DNA from: Cycas panzhihuaensis
Taxonomy: Eukaryota > Cycadophyta
Assembly: GCA_023213395.1 (NCBI GenBank)
Contig: CM041465.1
Span: forward strand, 123,635,741-123,699,740
DNA: 64,000 nt
Reading direction: 5' to 3'
The notes beneath the pieces were generated by a model, which saw nothing but the letters and a program-made list of their open reading frames with translations, was not told the DNA's origin and searched no databases. Positions 35,060-46,209 of the stretch are shown here, one piece after another. The translations under genes and the position numbers were made by a program. The stretch's first letter is position 1; each line of letters starts with the position of its first letter.

Positions 35060-36228
35060 CATGCGGACTGAATGAAGTGGATAAGAGAAGCTCACACCTC
35101 TCGATTGGTAGGACACTTTAGAGTAGGAAAAACATTTCTAAATTTGTAGTGATATATGTATTGGCCTAATATGCAACAAGATGTGATTATAGCAATACAA
35201 GAATGTACATTGTGTAGCACATCAAAGCTGGCCAATAGGAAGTTTGGATTGTACACTCCACTTCTTATTCCATCACAACCATGGGAGAGCATCTCCATGG
35301 ATTTCCTCAGAGGCCTACTAAGGACTAAAAATAGTATGGATTATTTGTTTGTAATTGTTGATCAATTTAGTAAAATGGTGGTGTTGATTCCCTGTAGGAA
35401 GACACATACAGGAGAAGAAATAGCTAGATTATTTTTCCAGCATGTTTGGAGGCATTTTTGGCTTCCCAACTCTATCATTTCTTATCAAGATAGTAATTTT
35501 TTTAGCCATTTTTGGCAAACTCTTTGGGAAATAATGGATACAAAGTTAAAGATGAGTATAGCTTTTCATCCTCAAATAAATGACTAGACTGAAGTTATCA
35601 ATAGGACATTGGTGCAGTTGTTATGAGGATATAATGCCAAGCATCCCAAGATTTGAGACAAAAGTCTCCTATACCTGCAATTTACCTTTAATAGAGCAGT
35701 CTATAGCACAACTAAAAAATCACCATTCGAGATATGTTTAGGATTTCTACTTGCAAGTCCATTTGATTTAGAATTTTCAGCCAAACATACTACAGAAATA
35801 AAAAGAAGGAAGAAAGATAAGAGAAGGCACAAAGATTATTGGAAGGAATCAGAAAAATTCATCAACAGGTTGAGAAGCAACTTCAAAAATCTCAACAAAG
35901 ATATAAACAAAGGTATGATGCACATAGAACTAGTAATTCCTTTAAGGAAGGAGATAGAGTTTGATTACATTTTAGTAAGAAAAGATTGCAAGGTCAAGGT
36001 AAAGAGTTGAAGCCTATACGGTATGGTCCTTTTATAATCTTGAAGAAGATTGGAGGAAATACTTTTCAAGTTGAACTTCTAAAATTTATGAAGATGTATT
36101 CAATTGTGAATGTTGAGAATCTGAAAATGTTTGAACCATCCATGTTAGATGAAGATGAAAATGGGGTTTCACTTTTGCCAAATCTAGAGGGAATTGTGAG
36201 TGGAGAAAGAAGAACTAATGCAAAATGA
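35060..36228 (+). pseudogene. E8 integrase remnant with GPF motif
   Basis: The zinc-binding part has VGHFRVGKT (His) and CTLCSTSK (CxxC, about 35201-35224). The 143-residue open piece 35156-35587 holds the core: first Asp in SMDFLRGL (about 35295-35318), second Asp in ISYQDSNFF (about 35479-35505) and HPQIND. The third residue, Glu, lies in TEVINRT after a stop at 35586. The C-terminal piece 35986-36228 (80 aa) has the GPY/F module (IRYGPFIILKKIGGNTFQVE) that binds DNA or chromatin. I see no chromodomain after it. Confidence 0.88.
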
Positions 36229-36411
36229 TTACATTCTTCAAAAGTAGCATAACATAACCAAAAGAGGTATAATTGATTCCTTTTGGATTAGAGAGAAAAG
36301 ACAACTACCTAGAAAAGCAAAATGGTATAGCAAGGAGAAGAGAATAATCAAATTTCTTCATTTACAATTATAAGATTCATGAGGCCATGAACTCCTAAAA
36401 AGGAGGAGCTT

Positions 36412-37588
36412 TGATCTAATTTTAAATCTATTAAATCCAAAATACTCTTCAAAAAAGAGTATAAAATAATTTGGTGGTACTTATTTTCATATGTCCAACC
36501 TTCTTTAAACAAAAAAAATGTTATTTGGAATCTTAAAATGTGAAAAAAATGCATTTTAGTACAACCTATCCAGTCTCTGGTACAACCAGTCCAATCTCTG
36601 GTACAACTAGTCCAGTCCTTAGTGTGACCAAACCTGCTTCAGGTATGACCAAACCAGTAGTCGGTGTGACCAGACCTACCTCAAGTATGACCAGACCAGC
36701 ACTAGTGCAACCAAACCTACCTCAGGTGCGACCGTGTTTTACCAGGGCATAACCAGTCCTATTTTAGGTGTGACAAAAAAATAGTAGTCCTCATGGAAAA
36801 TGTGATTTGATAGGGAAAACAAACTTCGTTTATCACAATTTTTTAAAAGGATGTTCGTACAAGTGTCCTCTACCTACTAAAAGAAATAAATCAGAAGTTT
36901 TAGCCAATTTAAATCATTTTTTAATGGATCGAATAGACAGTTTAAAAATAAAGAGAAAAAATGAAAAAATGGTTTTCAAAAGTTGAATGGACTTTGGAAA
37001 AATAGAAAAACTACTCAGATCTATACGGGAAGCATGGTGAAGTTCCCAACAATCATATACGCAATGAGAGAAGTAAGAAAACTTGGGAAATAATTTAGAT
37101 TATCATCCCAAATGTGACAATTGCTCTAAAACTAAGTCTGTGCAAGGAACAAAGAAAAACAAAGGCTAGAAAGTGGAATGGATGAGAAGGAGCAAAGAAA
37201 AAGAGCCCAAATCTATTTATGAGATACGAGAGGAGTCCAAGAAGGCTTAGACACATCCAGAGAAGGAGAAGACAAATGGAGAAATCTTGGGAAGATGCCC
37301 AAGTTGAAAAAGATTCCAAAAGTGGTTTTGCGGATAAATGGAGAGCAAAACCTCACTTCAAAATCTCTGAAAAACATACTAGAAAGTATGCAATAGCCAA
37401 ATTTATGCCCAAAATTTATTAATCCATCCCCAGATTGCTGTAACAACAAAGAAAGTGTGCAACAATGCACTAAAAAATAGAATTTTATAAGAACAATTTC
37501 AAATATGAAAAATATATTATATTGTATATTAATTCTAAATTTGTTTTAATTGGTTTAAGTCTTTACTTTCCCATTCAAATTCAAATCA
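36412..37588 (+). repeat. E8 3' LTR
   Basis: 1177 bp from TGATCTAATTTTAAATC to CAAATTCAAATCA. The 21-bp minisatellite lies at 36558-36775. Parallel frames such as 36540-36752 and 37219-37422 are LTR shadows, not genes. Confidence 0.9.
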
Positions 37589-37869
37589 AGCAAAGCTTGT
37601 GGATTACTAGTTGCATGATGCATATGAAGTCAACCCTTCATCCTATAGGTGTAATTTACTTTCCAAAAATGTAATTTAATTTTAAATCTTTTGATCATAC
37701 AAGTATTAACGATAACATAAGAAGTAGCATAAAGAATGATGATAGTATAACCCCAACCCTAGACCTAAATCCTCATACCCTAACATAGGCCCTTACCCTA
37801 GTTTACTTTCTAATAAATCTATATTATCTAATACTAACCCTAACCCTAACCCCTCCTCTACATTGGGCG

Positions 37870-38810
37870 TGGGTCCTAAGGTAGATTGCCCATCCCCATT
37901 CTTATTTCAACCCAAAGGAGGAGATAACAATCCTTCCTCGTCATCTTTAGAGGTATAGCCACCCAACAGGTCCTTTTCAACTATCAGCACCAAATCAAAG
38001 GAAGAAGAAAAGGAACTAGAAGAATGAATCCCTAAAAACTCAAGTCTAGGAAATAAAATTACCATCACAGAGGAAAAGAATCATGAAACCTACATTAGAG
38101 ATTATGTAAAACCTTTTTATGGAGACCAGCTATATGAAACTAACCACCCAATATACTGTATAGAATATTGGTTGGAAGAGGGAATCTTAAATAAAATTCA
38201 ATAGGAATTAGATTTAGTACTAACATTACAAGGGACTATGTGGTATTAGTACTCAGCCCATCAAACCACCTTCAAAAATTGGAAGACATTGCAAATTGCC
38301 TTTAGAGCCTAATTTGACCCTCCTCAGTAATCAAATATCCCATTATTTTATGTAGGAGATTTCCCAATTAAACACATTCATAGATGTAAGCAAGAGTGGA
38401 TATTTTTAAGCTTGCCTAGGAAGACTTGGAGTAATCTTTTCTATTATACCCTAGAGCAAGTGACAAAAAACTAGTTTCTGGGGAAAGAGCAAAACTTGGA
38501 TATAACATGGGGTAACCTTAAGAAATCCTTCATAAAAACATTCTCACATATATCAGACAATATAAAAATTGATAAATTACTCAAATTAATTAAAAAACTA
38601 AGTATGGACTTAGAACAGAAAACTATATCATTAGTACATAAGAAGGAGAGGGAGAATGAAAAGGAAGAAAACCATAACTACCTACGAAATTTGCAAAAGT
38701 TAAATATGGTAAAAGAGAAATTGAAAAAACCCCCACCCATCATGTGGAAAAAGAAGAAGCAAGGAAGATCCAAAACACATATGAATAGGAAATTATTGGG
38801 ATGATCAAAC
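37870..38810 (+). pseudogene. Second gag-like stretch inside E7
   Basis: Forward frames after E8 read as a capsid-type sequence: YGDQLYETNHPIYCIEYWLE (about 38119-38178), LDLVLTLQGTMW, KNWKTLQIAFRA, NIPLFYVGDFPI, YTLEQVTKN and DITWGNLKKSFIKTFSH (in the 102-residue piece 38496-38804). A Lys/Glu-rich tail follows. It lies where E7 should continue from protease to RT, so E7 would have two gag regions. Either a second element was captured here or E7 is chimeric. I cannot place the left boundary beyond 37589. Confidence 0.5.
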
Positions 38811-38859
38811 TATGGCATAAGCCTAGCAACTATTTGAGGAATTTCATGATGTTTTCACA

Positions 38860-40130
38860 TAGTCTTATAAGGATCTTAAGGGCATTCCCCCATAAATTGG
38901 AATGTATCACATTAACCTCATCGAAGGAGCTAAATGGTGAAGTAGAGACCTTATCGCATAAACCCAAAATATAAAGAGAGGATAAAAGCAGAACTAGACA
39001 AAATGTTGGAAGTCATGTATATTTACGAGATTGACTACACCAACTAGGTGAGTCCAATAGTAGTAGTCCCGAAGAAGAATGGGAAAATAAGAGTTTATGT
39101 GGATTATAAGCAAATTAACAAAGTAATAAAGAAGGATCCCTTCTCATTACCTTTCACAAAAGATGTTTTGAAAGCTATAGGAGGAAATGAGATGTATTCC
39201 TTCACATATAGGTTCATTGGGTATAACCAAGTTTAGATCACCATAAAAGATCAAGGAAGGTGACTTTTGTGACAGAATGGGGAACATACGCATACAAGGT
39301 AATGCCTTTTGGCCTTACCAATGCCCCAGCCATATTCCAAAGAATCGTGATCAATATTTTTTACAAGATGATTGGATAAAAGTGGCACTTTTTCTAGATG
39401 ATTGGACCTTTAACGAACTCATGAAAAACCATATAGACAATTTAAGAAAAATATTACAAATATGTCAAAAGAACAAACTATGTTTAAATTCAGAAAAATG
39501 TATCTTTTTAGTACCCTTTGGAAATTTGTTAGGGCATATCGTGAGCTGGGAAGGATTATTAACGGATCTGACTAAGGTTTCAATAATTCTACATTTCTCA
39601 GTGTCATTTACAAGAAAACAATTAAAAGGATTCTTGGGATTAATAAGGTATTACAGGAAATTCATTAGCAGGTTTGATAGTATATCAGAATCCTTGGAAA
39701 AATTATTAAAAAAGGACATAGATTGAGAATGGAGCATTGAGCAGCATCACACATTTAAATCATTGAAAAAAATAATCATATCTGCAACCATATTAAGATT
39801 TCTGGATTGGGAAAGAATCTTCTATGTGCATGTTGGCACATCATAATATGCTATCGGATGTGTACTCATATAACCAAACAATGATAAGGTAGATCACTCC
39901 ATTTAATTTGCAAGCCGAAAGTTGACAAAAACTGAGTAGAATTACACCACAACTAAAAGGGAAGCACTTGAAGTGATGTATGCATTACAAGAATTTCATC
40001 ATTAATTACTGTCAAATCCATTTCTATTCTTTGTGGACCACTAAGCTCTTATGTACTTAGTGAACATACCATAATGAAGGGTCAAATTAGCAGGTGGCTT
40101 ATGTCATTTTAAGAGTTTTCATTTAAGATA
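38860..40130 (+). pseudogene. E7 reverse transcriptase and RNase H remnant
   Basis: The RT lead-in (YHINLIEGAKW, about 38907) is followed by SPIVVVPKKNGKIRVYVDYK (about 39051-39110). The catalytic box reads FLDDWT (39391-39408), a form seen in a group of plant gypsy elements in place of YIDD. Thumb landmarks are LCLNSEKCIFLVPFGNLLGH (about 39478-39537) and LKGFLGLIRYYRKFI in the 149-residue piece 39277-39726. RNase H is seen as VHVGTS, YAIGCVLI, REALEVMYALQEF and FFVDH (about 39829-40043). Stops at TGG, CAG and CAA-type positions abound. Confidence 0.87.
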
Positions 40131-41520
40131 ATGGTAAAACCTAGGAAAGTTCATGTAATACTAGATCAACTATTAAGAATTACCAACGCAGAAAAAGCCA
40201 CAGGAGTGCCTGATGGCTTCCTAGGCACAACCCTATTTAGTGTAGAGATAGTTCCAATGGAGTGGCATGAAGGAATACCAGAATACCTAGGGACAAGTGA
40301 ACTACCACCTAGCATGGATCGAACATAACATTGAAATTTCATACAAAAGGCAAAACCATATTAATTGATCAAAGAGGAACTATATAAATTGGGACCTGAT
40401 AAAGTGTTGTGTCAATACATAAGGCTATATGAAATCAATCAAATTATGGCCCAAGCACATGAGGGAGTGGATGGAGGTTATATGGGGAAGATGGGAACTT
40501 GGAGAAAAGTGCTAACATCAGGGTTTTGGTGGCCATTAATGTTTGAGGATGTAAGAAAGTGGATACAAACATGTGACTATTGCCAGAGAGTAAAAAAACC
40601 TAACCAACAGGATTTTCAACCCCTCCACCTAATTCTACCCTTGGCACCATTCAAAAAATGGGGACTTGATTTCGTCGGACCAATCAAACTAGCTACTTGA
40701 CGATCCCAAACTTGTTTCATCTTAGTAGCACCAGATTACATAACTAAGTGGGAGGAAGCATGAGCACTTAGAAAAGTCAATTCTAAGAGTACAGGTCTAT
40801 TTCTCTATGAAGTGATCATAACATGTTTTAGACGTCCATTGGAGATTATAAGTGACTAAGAAGTTCATTTCCTAAATCAAACTATTGAAATATTGACATC
40901 GATTTTTATGATTAGTCATTCAAAATCCACACCTTACTACCCAAGAGCCAACAGGCAAGCTAAGAGTTAGAATAAAATCATTAAAAATTATTTGCAAAAA
41001 ATTTGGAACATTAGGAGATCAAACTAGGCCGAAAGTTACCATTAGTATTATGGGCTTTCAAGATAACATACAAGAGATAAACCAGACAAATGCCATTTTA
41101 ACTTGTGTACAGGATCAAAGCCATTCTTCCAACTGAATTTGAAATTTCCAGTTTAAGGGTCACCATGCAATGCCAATTGGATAACTTCCATTTCTTATGG
41201 AAAAGGTTGGAAGAACTAGTATGATTAGAAGAAATTAGACATATGGCGAAAGGATTACAATGCATGGAAAAAAGATGACAAAAGGCATGGCATAATTACC
41301 ACCTATAAATATCACAATTTAAGGAAAGCAATCAAGTCCTGCTCTATGATAGCAAATTCAAAATGCACCCCGAGAAATTAAAGATGTGATGGTTGGGACT
41401 ATACATCACTAAAAGAATATTTGAAAATGATTAAGTACAACTTCATGAGATCAGTGGACCTTTGTTACCAACCCAAATGAATGGCAACCAGTTGAAACCC
41501 TATATCAATTAGAGTAGGAG
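40131..41520 (+). pseudogene. E7 integrase remnant
   Basis: The piece 40131-40328 is the RNase H-integrase linker. The 111-residue piece 40365-40700 holds the zinc part: QAHEGVDGGYMGK (second His now Tyr) and CDYCQR. The first core Asp is in WGLDFVGPI (about 40660-40686). The second Asp remains in IISD (about 40847-40858). The Glu is lost: the NGQAESSNKI-like motif reads RQAKS, then a stop, then NKI (about 40951-40980), one G-to-A change. The C-terminal part runs to about 41520, with LLYDSKFKMHP at about 41341. Confidence 0.85.
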
Positions 41521-42199
41521 CTTACTAGTTGAATCAGTTGGTTGTACCATATTGTGTTGCATAAAATCGAGGCAAATCATATTGCCTTGATATCGAAATG
41601 TAATTTAGTTTGATATGTAATCAAAAAAAAAAAAAAAAGAAATAGAAAAATAACTGTAACTCATATAATACAAATAAGTAATATGGCAATTTACAAAAAG
41701 AAAGATACACTACCATAAGAAAAATTAAAAGAGACAAATAAATCGAGAAAAAATACATCAGAAGAATCAATTTTTTGTGTACATACTAATTAGATACATT
41801 AAATATACCAAGAAAGGTACATTACTAGGTATGCAAAGTGATAATAGTGTAAGTGATTAAAAATACACTATATATACCAAAAAAGTATGATATCAAATAC
41901 ACACAGAGTAAATGGACTAAATGTCAAAGTATACTATGTGTACCTGTAGCCATTCCCACATGGTACACAAATGATAAAGAGAGGAAAACAACCAAAATTT
42001 GATGTCAGCAATAATCTAGCTAGAAGTGCCTTACTTAAGGCAAGAATAAGTACAAATTTAGCATAGAAATTCAAGTAGATCATCAAAGAATAAACATCCA
42101 TTCCTAAAAAGGTACACACATAAGGTTTCATACTATTATTCTCTTGTCAATACTCACATTACTTCTAAATTCCCATAGAATTGCCTGCAATGAAGACAG

Positions 42200-43290
42200 T
42201 AGGGTGCCAAGAAACATTTCTATGAAAATTAAAGGAGGAGTTTGAAGGATTGTCTACTCAGTTCAAAAGCCAAAGTCAAACAGGCAAGTTGGGAAGAGTA
42301 CATATATCTAAGCCCTCTCTACTAGGATCAAGAACTGATGGAAAATATATTATTAGAGTTTTAAAAGGATTTGAAGAGAATTAAATTGGACATAAAGATG
42401 ATACACATAATTATAGGGATTTCAAAGGAGGGAGAAGTCCCAATTGCCACCAAGAGATTAAAGGTAGACCAAGAAACCTAGCTATGGGAGTTTTGTTAGG
42501 AAAACACTTAGGTACTATTAGGAGGCATTCGTGTAGTAAACATCAAGGACATAACATTACAATGGATAACGAAGGTGGTAAACACAAGGTTTTTATCTAA
42601 AAGGAAATATACATACATTCCAAGGGAAATGATGCTGATACTACCAAGGGTTCGAGATGAGGAGCCACTAAATTGGTCAGAATTTTTGGTCATGAACATA
42701 GTACAGTAGATTAGAGAGATAATAACACAACCATTCATACACCCCTCCTAATTATTAGCTATTTTGATTCTTCAGTGTCTAAGAATAAAACCTCTGCAAT
42801 CACCCATCCACCCACATGAACCCTTAATGAAACAATAAGTGAATGCATTCCCAAAAAACATTCAAGACATGGAGATCAAGAGAAAAGTAAAAAAGGAAAT
42901 GACAAAAATCCTAAAGTGGATTTAACAAACTCTAGGAACTATTATTCCACATTATACCAAACAAGTAATATGAAGAAGTGCTAAGAGGAGACGGCATGAG
43001 GGTGAACCCGAGGGAGAAGTTAAAGCAGAACACTCCCTTAAGGGATGGACATAGTTTCTCCTTGTAATGAAAATAAGGAAGACATCATCACATCCAACCC
43101 AAATAGAAGGAAAAACACAAGAAAGAATTTATTTAATCAAGGAAATGGAGGAGAAATATAAGGCAAAAATAACTATCCTCCAAGAAAAAATCAAGGAAAA
43201 AGATGTTATAAGTGCAACCCTTACCCAAATCAATGAGAAAATTTTGGCAACACAAGACCTAATAATGGAGCAAAGGCAGCAATAGTAGCA
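42200..43290 (+). pseudogene. E7 extra downstream frame with coiled coil
   Basis: Between the integrase and the 3' LTR one forward frame can be followed through a few stops. It reads VVNIKDITLQWITKVVNTRF, then YTYIPREMMLILPRV and EPLNWSEFLVMNIV (about 42530-42710). It ends in a clear coiled-coil piece, 43067-43285 (72 aa), with KEMEEKYKAKITILQEKIKE and a Gln-rich end. Position matches the extra (env-like or accessory) ORF of some plant gypsy lineages. I see no signal peptide or membrane segment, so I do not call it env. Confidence 0.5.
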
Positions 43291-43379
43291 TTAGAGCAGA
43301 GAGGGGAAATGATACCCCAAAAATTTTAAAATTTTGATGAGCAAGAAGGCTCAACCTAATTTTGTCAATCTAGGATAGA

Positions 43380-44267
43380 TGTTGGGGCATATCTTGGTAC
43401 ATAGAGTATGAGGAAGATGAATCGCAAGCTTGTGTTGACCTGTGGAAAGCATGTACGGACTGTATAGAAGTATGCATAGTGATAAATGACAAAAAACATG
43501 CAATCTAAGTATATATAATAGGTATGTGCCTTTTTTGGTACACAACATAAGGTGCATACCGTTTTGAGTACGTCGGCAGACAAAAAGATATGTATGAACA
43601 GATCTGACTTAAAGGCACCCAAATGTGATGATGTCAACCCAAACAGATGTACATACAGACATATAGATAAAAAAGACACTATTAAGGAGACTTAATCATG
43701 TGTTTAAGTGAAAGGGTACCTTAGTGACAAAAAGGTATGGTTATGACTTTGAGTCATAATCCTTCACTCAAGAAGCACCAAACAGACATATTTAATGATA
43801 CTTTGAGGATCATTCTAGTAGTGAGAGCCAAGTATTCAATCCATGAGGCAGTACGACAACCAAAGTACCAAGGAGGATAGTACGAATTAGGGATTCAACA
43901 TATGCATTCTGTGATACATTCCATTTTGGAATACATATGAGAATATTACACATATGGCTGGAACGTATGCAGGATACATTCTATAATTGAATGTATTAAA
44001 GTGAAAAGTTATATGGAATATTGTATCTTATGCATTCCATAATGATTATATAATGGAATATATGTTGATTGGTATACTGCTGTGTAGAATTTATGATGAT
44101 ATTATGATGAGTTAAGGATGAATATGCGATAGCATTGTGTGCATAAGAACATTAATGATAGTTAATAGGAAAAGAAGCATGTTGACCTTATCTTAAGTTA
44201 GACCAACAACCAGTGATCCCTTGACAAGTGTCAATTTTCACAAGTGTAGTGAATCTTTAAGTCAACA
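43380..44267 (+). repeat. E7 3' LTR
   Basis: 888 bp, TGTTGGGGCATATC to CTTTAAGTCAACA, collinear with 26671-27576. The minus-strand frames at 43351-43679 are shadows of this repeat, as is 26650-26928 in the other LTR. Confidence 0.9.
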
Positions 44268-44460
44268 CTTATGCTTGGTGAATGTATACTTTATATGTTT
44301 GATATTTGATGTTCATGTTATTTAATTCATTATGTGTACATACTCATGAGTTCATATTTCTCTATTATTATTGCATCATTTATCTTATGGTATTAGAGAA
44401 ACTATAATCATATTTTAACATGGAATTAGAGTTAATCTTAGTATTTCCAATATCTTGTCA
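44268..44460 (+). repeat. E6 3' LTR, right part
   Basis: Resumes with the E7 duplication CTTAT (44268-44272), then GCTTGGTGAATG, collinear with the rest of the 5' LTR. It ends ATATCTTGTCA. The single 73-bp U5 unit is 44388-44460. Confidence 0.9.
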
Positions 44461-44465
44461 GAAAT

Positions 44466-45835
44466 GAACTACAAAAATGAACAAACTAGAGAAGGCAAAG
44501 ATCAAACCAACTTTATCACAACCTTAGCCACACTTGCGCATAGTAATGAAGAATGATATACATATTCTAGAGCATCCAATCACATGTCACAGAGAGATGA
44601 TTAGTTCAAGACACTCCAACTACACCTTTTTCAACAAAAAAGTTGAGCTTGGTGATGACTTTTCTTTACACATAAAAGGAAAGGGAACAATTGTACTCCT
44701 AATTAATGATAAAGTTAAAAAAATTGGTGATATATTGTGTGTTCCAAAATTAAATGAAAATCTTTCTTTTGTATCTCAACTACAAAAAAAGAGGCTTCGT
44801 GTTAATTTTGATGAAAATAGAAAATGCTACATCTGTGATATAAAACAAAATAGTGCTATAATAGTAGAAGGAATATAGACTAACAACCTCTATAAGTTAC
44901 TCTCTTCTCTTATCCTACCTTTTGTTGTAAAATACTTTATTGTTAATAGCTCTATTAATAAAATGTGGCATTCAAAATACAAATATATTACAAAAAGATA
45001 GTTAAAATGGTTTTAAAAAATCAAATATAGTAGATGATCTTCCTAATATGTATTTTAATTCATTCATATACAAAAGTTAAATGATTAAAAAACTGCATCA
45101 AATCCTATTTTAAGAAAATACATGGAAATCACAAAAGAGTTAATTCAAACAAATTTGTGTGGTCTAATCACTCCAAATTTATTTAATAGTATAAAGTATT
45201 TTCTTACCTTTGTCAATGACTTCTCAAAAAAAACTTAGGAATATTTCCTCTTCAACAAATCAGAGCTCTTAGATCATTTTAAAGAATTCAAAACTCAAGT
45301 GGAGTTAAAAAGAGAATACAAAATTAAAATTCTCTAGTCAAATGGAGGAGGAGAATATATTTCAAATGATTTCTATATTTTTGTAAACTAAATGAAGTAC
45401 AGAGACAAGTCACTACTCCTTAATACACCTCAATCAAATGGAGTAGCTAAATGAATAAATAGAACAATAATTGAGATGACTCGATGCATGATAAATGAAA
45501 AGAATAACAAAAGTCTATTAAACTGAAGCAATCAACACAACTGTATAACTTATCAATAAGAGTTCTACTCAAGTCCTTGATAAAATCACTCTCGAAAAAG
45601 CCTAGATAAGAAGAAAGCTAGATGTAAGTCATCTCAAAATCTTTATAAGTAAAGCTTGTGTTCATATTTCTAATAAAAGATGAACTAAGTTAGATGACAA
45701 AAGTATAAAATGCATTATGATTAGATATAATAATAAACCTAAAGCATATAGATGCATAAACGTAAAAACAAACAGGATTTATGTTAGTAGATATGTAACA
45801 TTTGATGTAAATGCATCCAAAAATAATTAAGAAGG
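44466..45835 (+). pseudogene. E5 pol resumed: GAG-pre-integrase and integrase
   Basis: The sequence resumes after the E6 duplication. RASNHMSQRD (about 44569) is the decayed protease site, in a different frame. The 114-residue piece 44534-44878 has GDDFSLHIKGKGTIVLL, ILCVPKLNENLSFVSQL and RLRVNFDENRKCYICDI, the GAG-pre-integrase region. The integrase is heavily broken; visible parts are LIQTNLCGLITPN (first Asp now Asn, about 45136), SNGGGEYISNDF (second Asp replaced, about 45340-45375), PQSNGVAK (about 45428) and KRXTKLDDKSIKCIMI (about 45677-45720). Confidence 0.82.
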
Positions 45836-46209
45836 GAAAATTATTTAAAAATATATTAAAGAAAATACAAAAATACTCACTCCAATAGAGAAAATATCTG
45901 AAGTGACTATTGTAGAAGATACCTAAAAAAGCAAGCTCCAAAGAGAAAATAAATGATATATTACTAAAGGTAAACTTTAAGGAGAAAATCAGTAGAATAT
46001 TTCTAAAAAAGAGTAAGATCCATCTAAGATAGAATACAATCTACAAGAAGAAAGAGTTGGTAGCAGTCAGTCAAAAAAATTACCAAAATGGTATATAAAG
46101 ACAATAAAATAATCAAAAGGTAACGTCTTTAAACATACAACTCAATCTCAAAAAAATCAGAGTTTAAGATGTCTAGTTGAACCATAAAGCTATGCAAAAG
46201 TATGTATTA

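Larger units (their letters stand above)
30553..37588 (+). mobile_element. E8: Ty3/gypsy retrotransposon nested in E7
   Basis: LTRs 30553-31674 and 36412-37588 (about 1122 and 1177 bp) both start TGATC and end ATTCA-ATCA. A PBS-like TGGTATCAAAG (31682-31692) follows the 5' LTR, and a purine tract ending AAAAAGGAGGAGCT precedes the 3' LTR. Gag, protease, RT, RNase H and integrase are in Ty3/gypsy order. The flanks GGAAA (30548-30552) and AGCAA (37589-37593) agree only partly, so the target duplication is doubtful. A length difference of about 50 bp comes mainly from an insertion at about 37393-37445 in the 3' LTR. Confidence 0.9.
26666..44272 (+). mobile_element. E7: Ty3/gypsy retrotransposon inserted in the E6 3' LTR
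   Basis: The body is 26671-44267; the listed span adds CTTAC (26666-26670) and CTTAT (44268-44272). The uninterrupted 5' LTR of E6 reads CTTAT at the corresponding site, which proves the duplication. LTRs are 906 bp (26671-27576) and 888 bp (43380-44267). Left of E8 are a Gag with zinc knuckles and a protease. Right of E8 are a second gag-like stretch, RT, RNase H, integrase and an extra coiled-coil frame. Domain order (RT before integrase) is Ty3/gypsy. Without E8 the element is about 10.6 kb. Confidence 0.9.
22823..44465 (+). mobile_element. E6: LARD-like non-coding LTR element, inserted in E5 gag
   Basis: The body is 22828-44460; the listed span adds the duplications GAAGT (22823-22827) and GAAAT (44461-44465). 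The 5' LTR is 586 bp. The 3' LTR is split by E7 into 26346-26670 and 44273-44460, 513 bp in total, exactly one 73-bp unit shorter. A PBS follows the 5' LTR and a purine tract (ATCAAGGGAGAG) precedes the 3' LTR. The 2.9-kb interior has no gag or pol similarity, so E6 was non-autonomous and must have used proteins from another element. With E7 removed it is about 4 kb. Confidence 0.9.

Noticed and set aside
41623-41638. Run of 16 A after the E7 integrase as a LINE or cDNA tail
   Set aside because: No LINE coding sequence or target duplication is seen; it fits a simple A-run in the E7 3' region.
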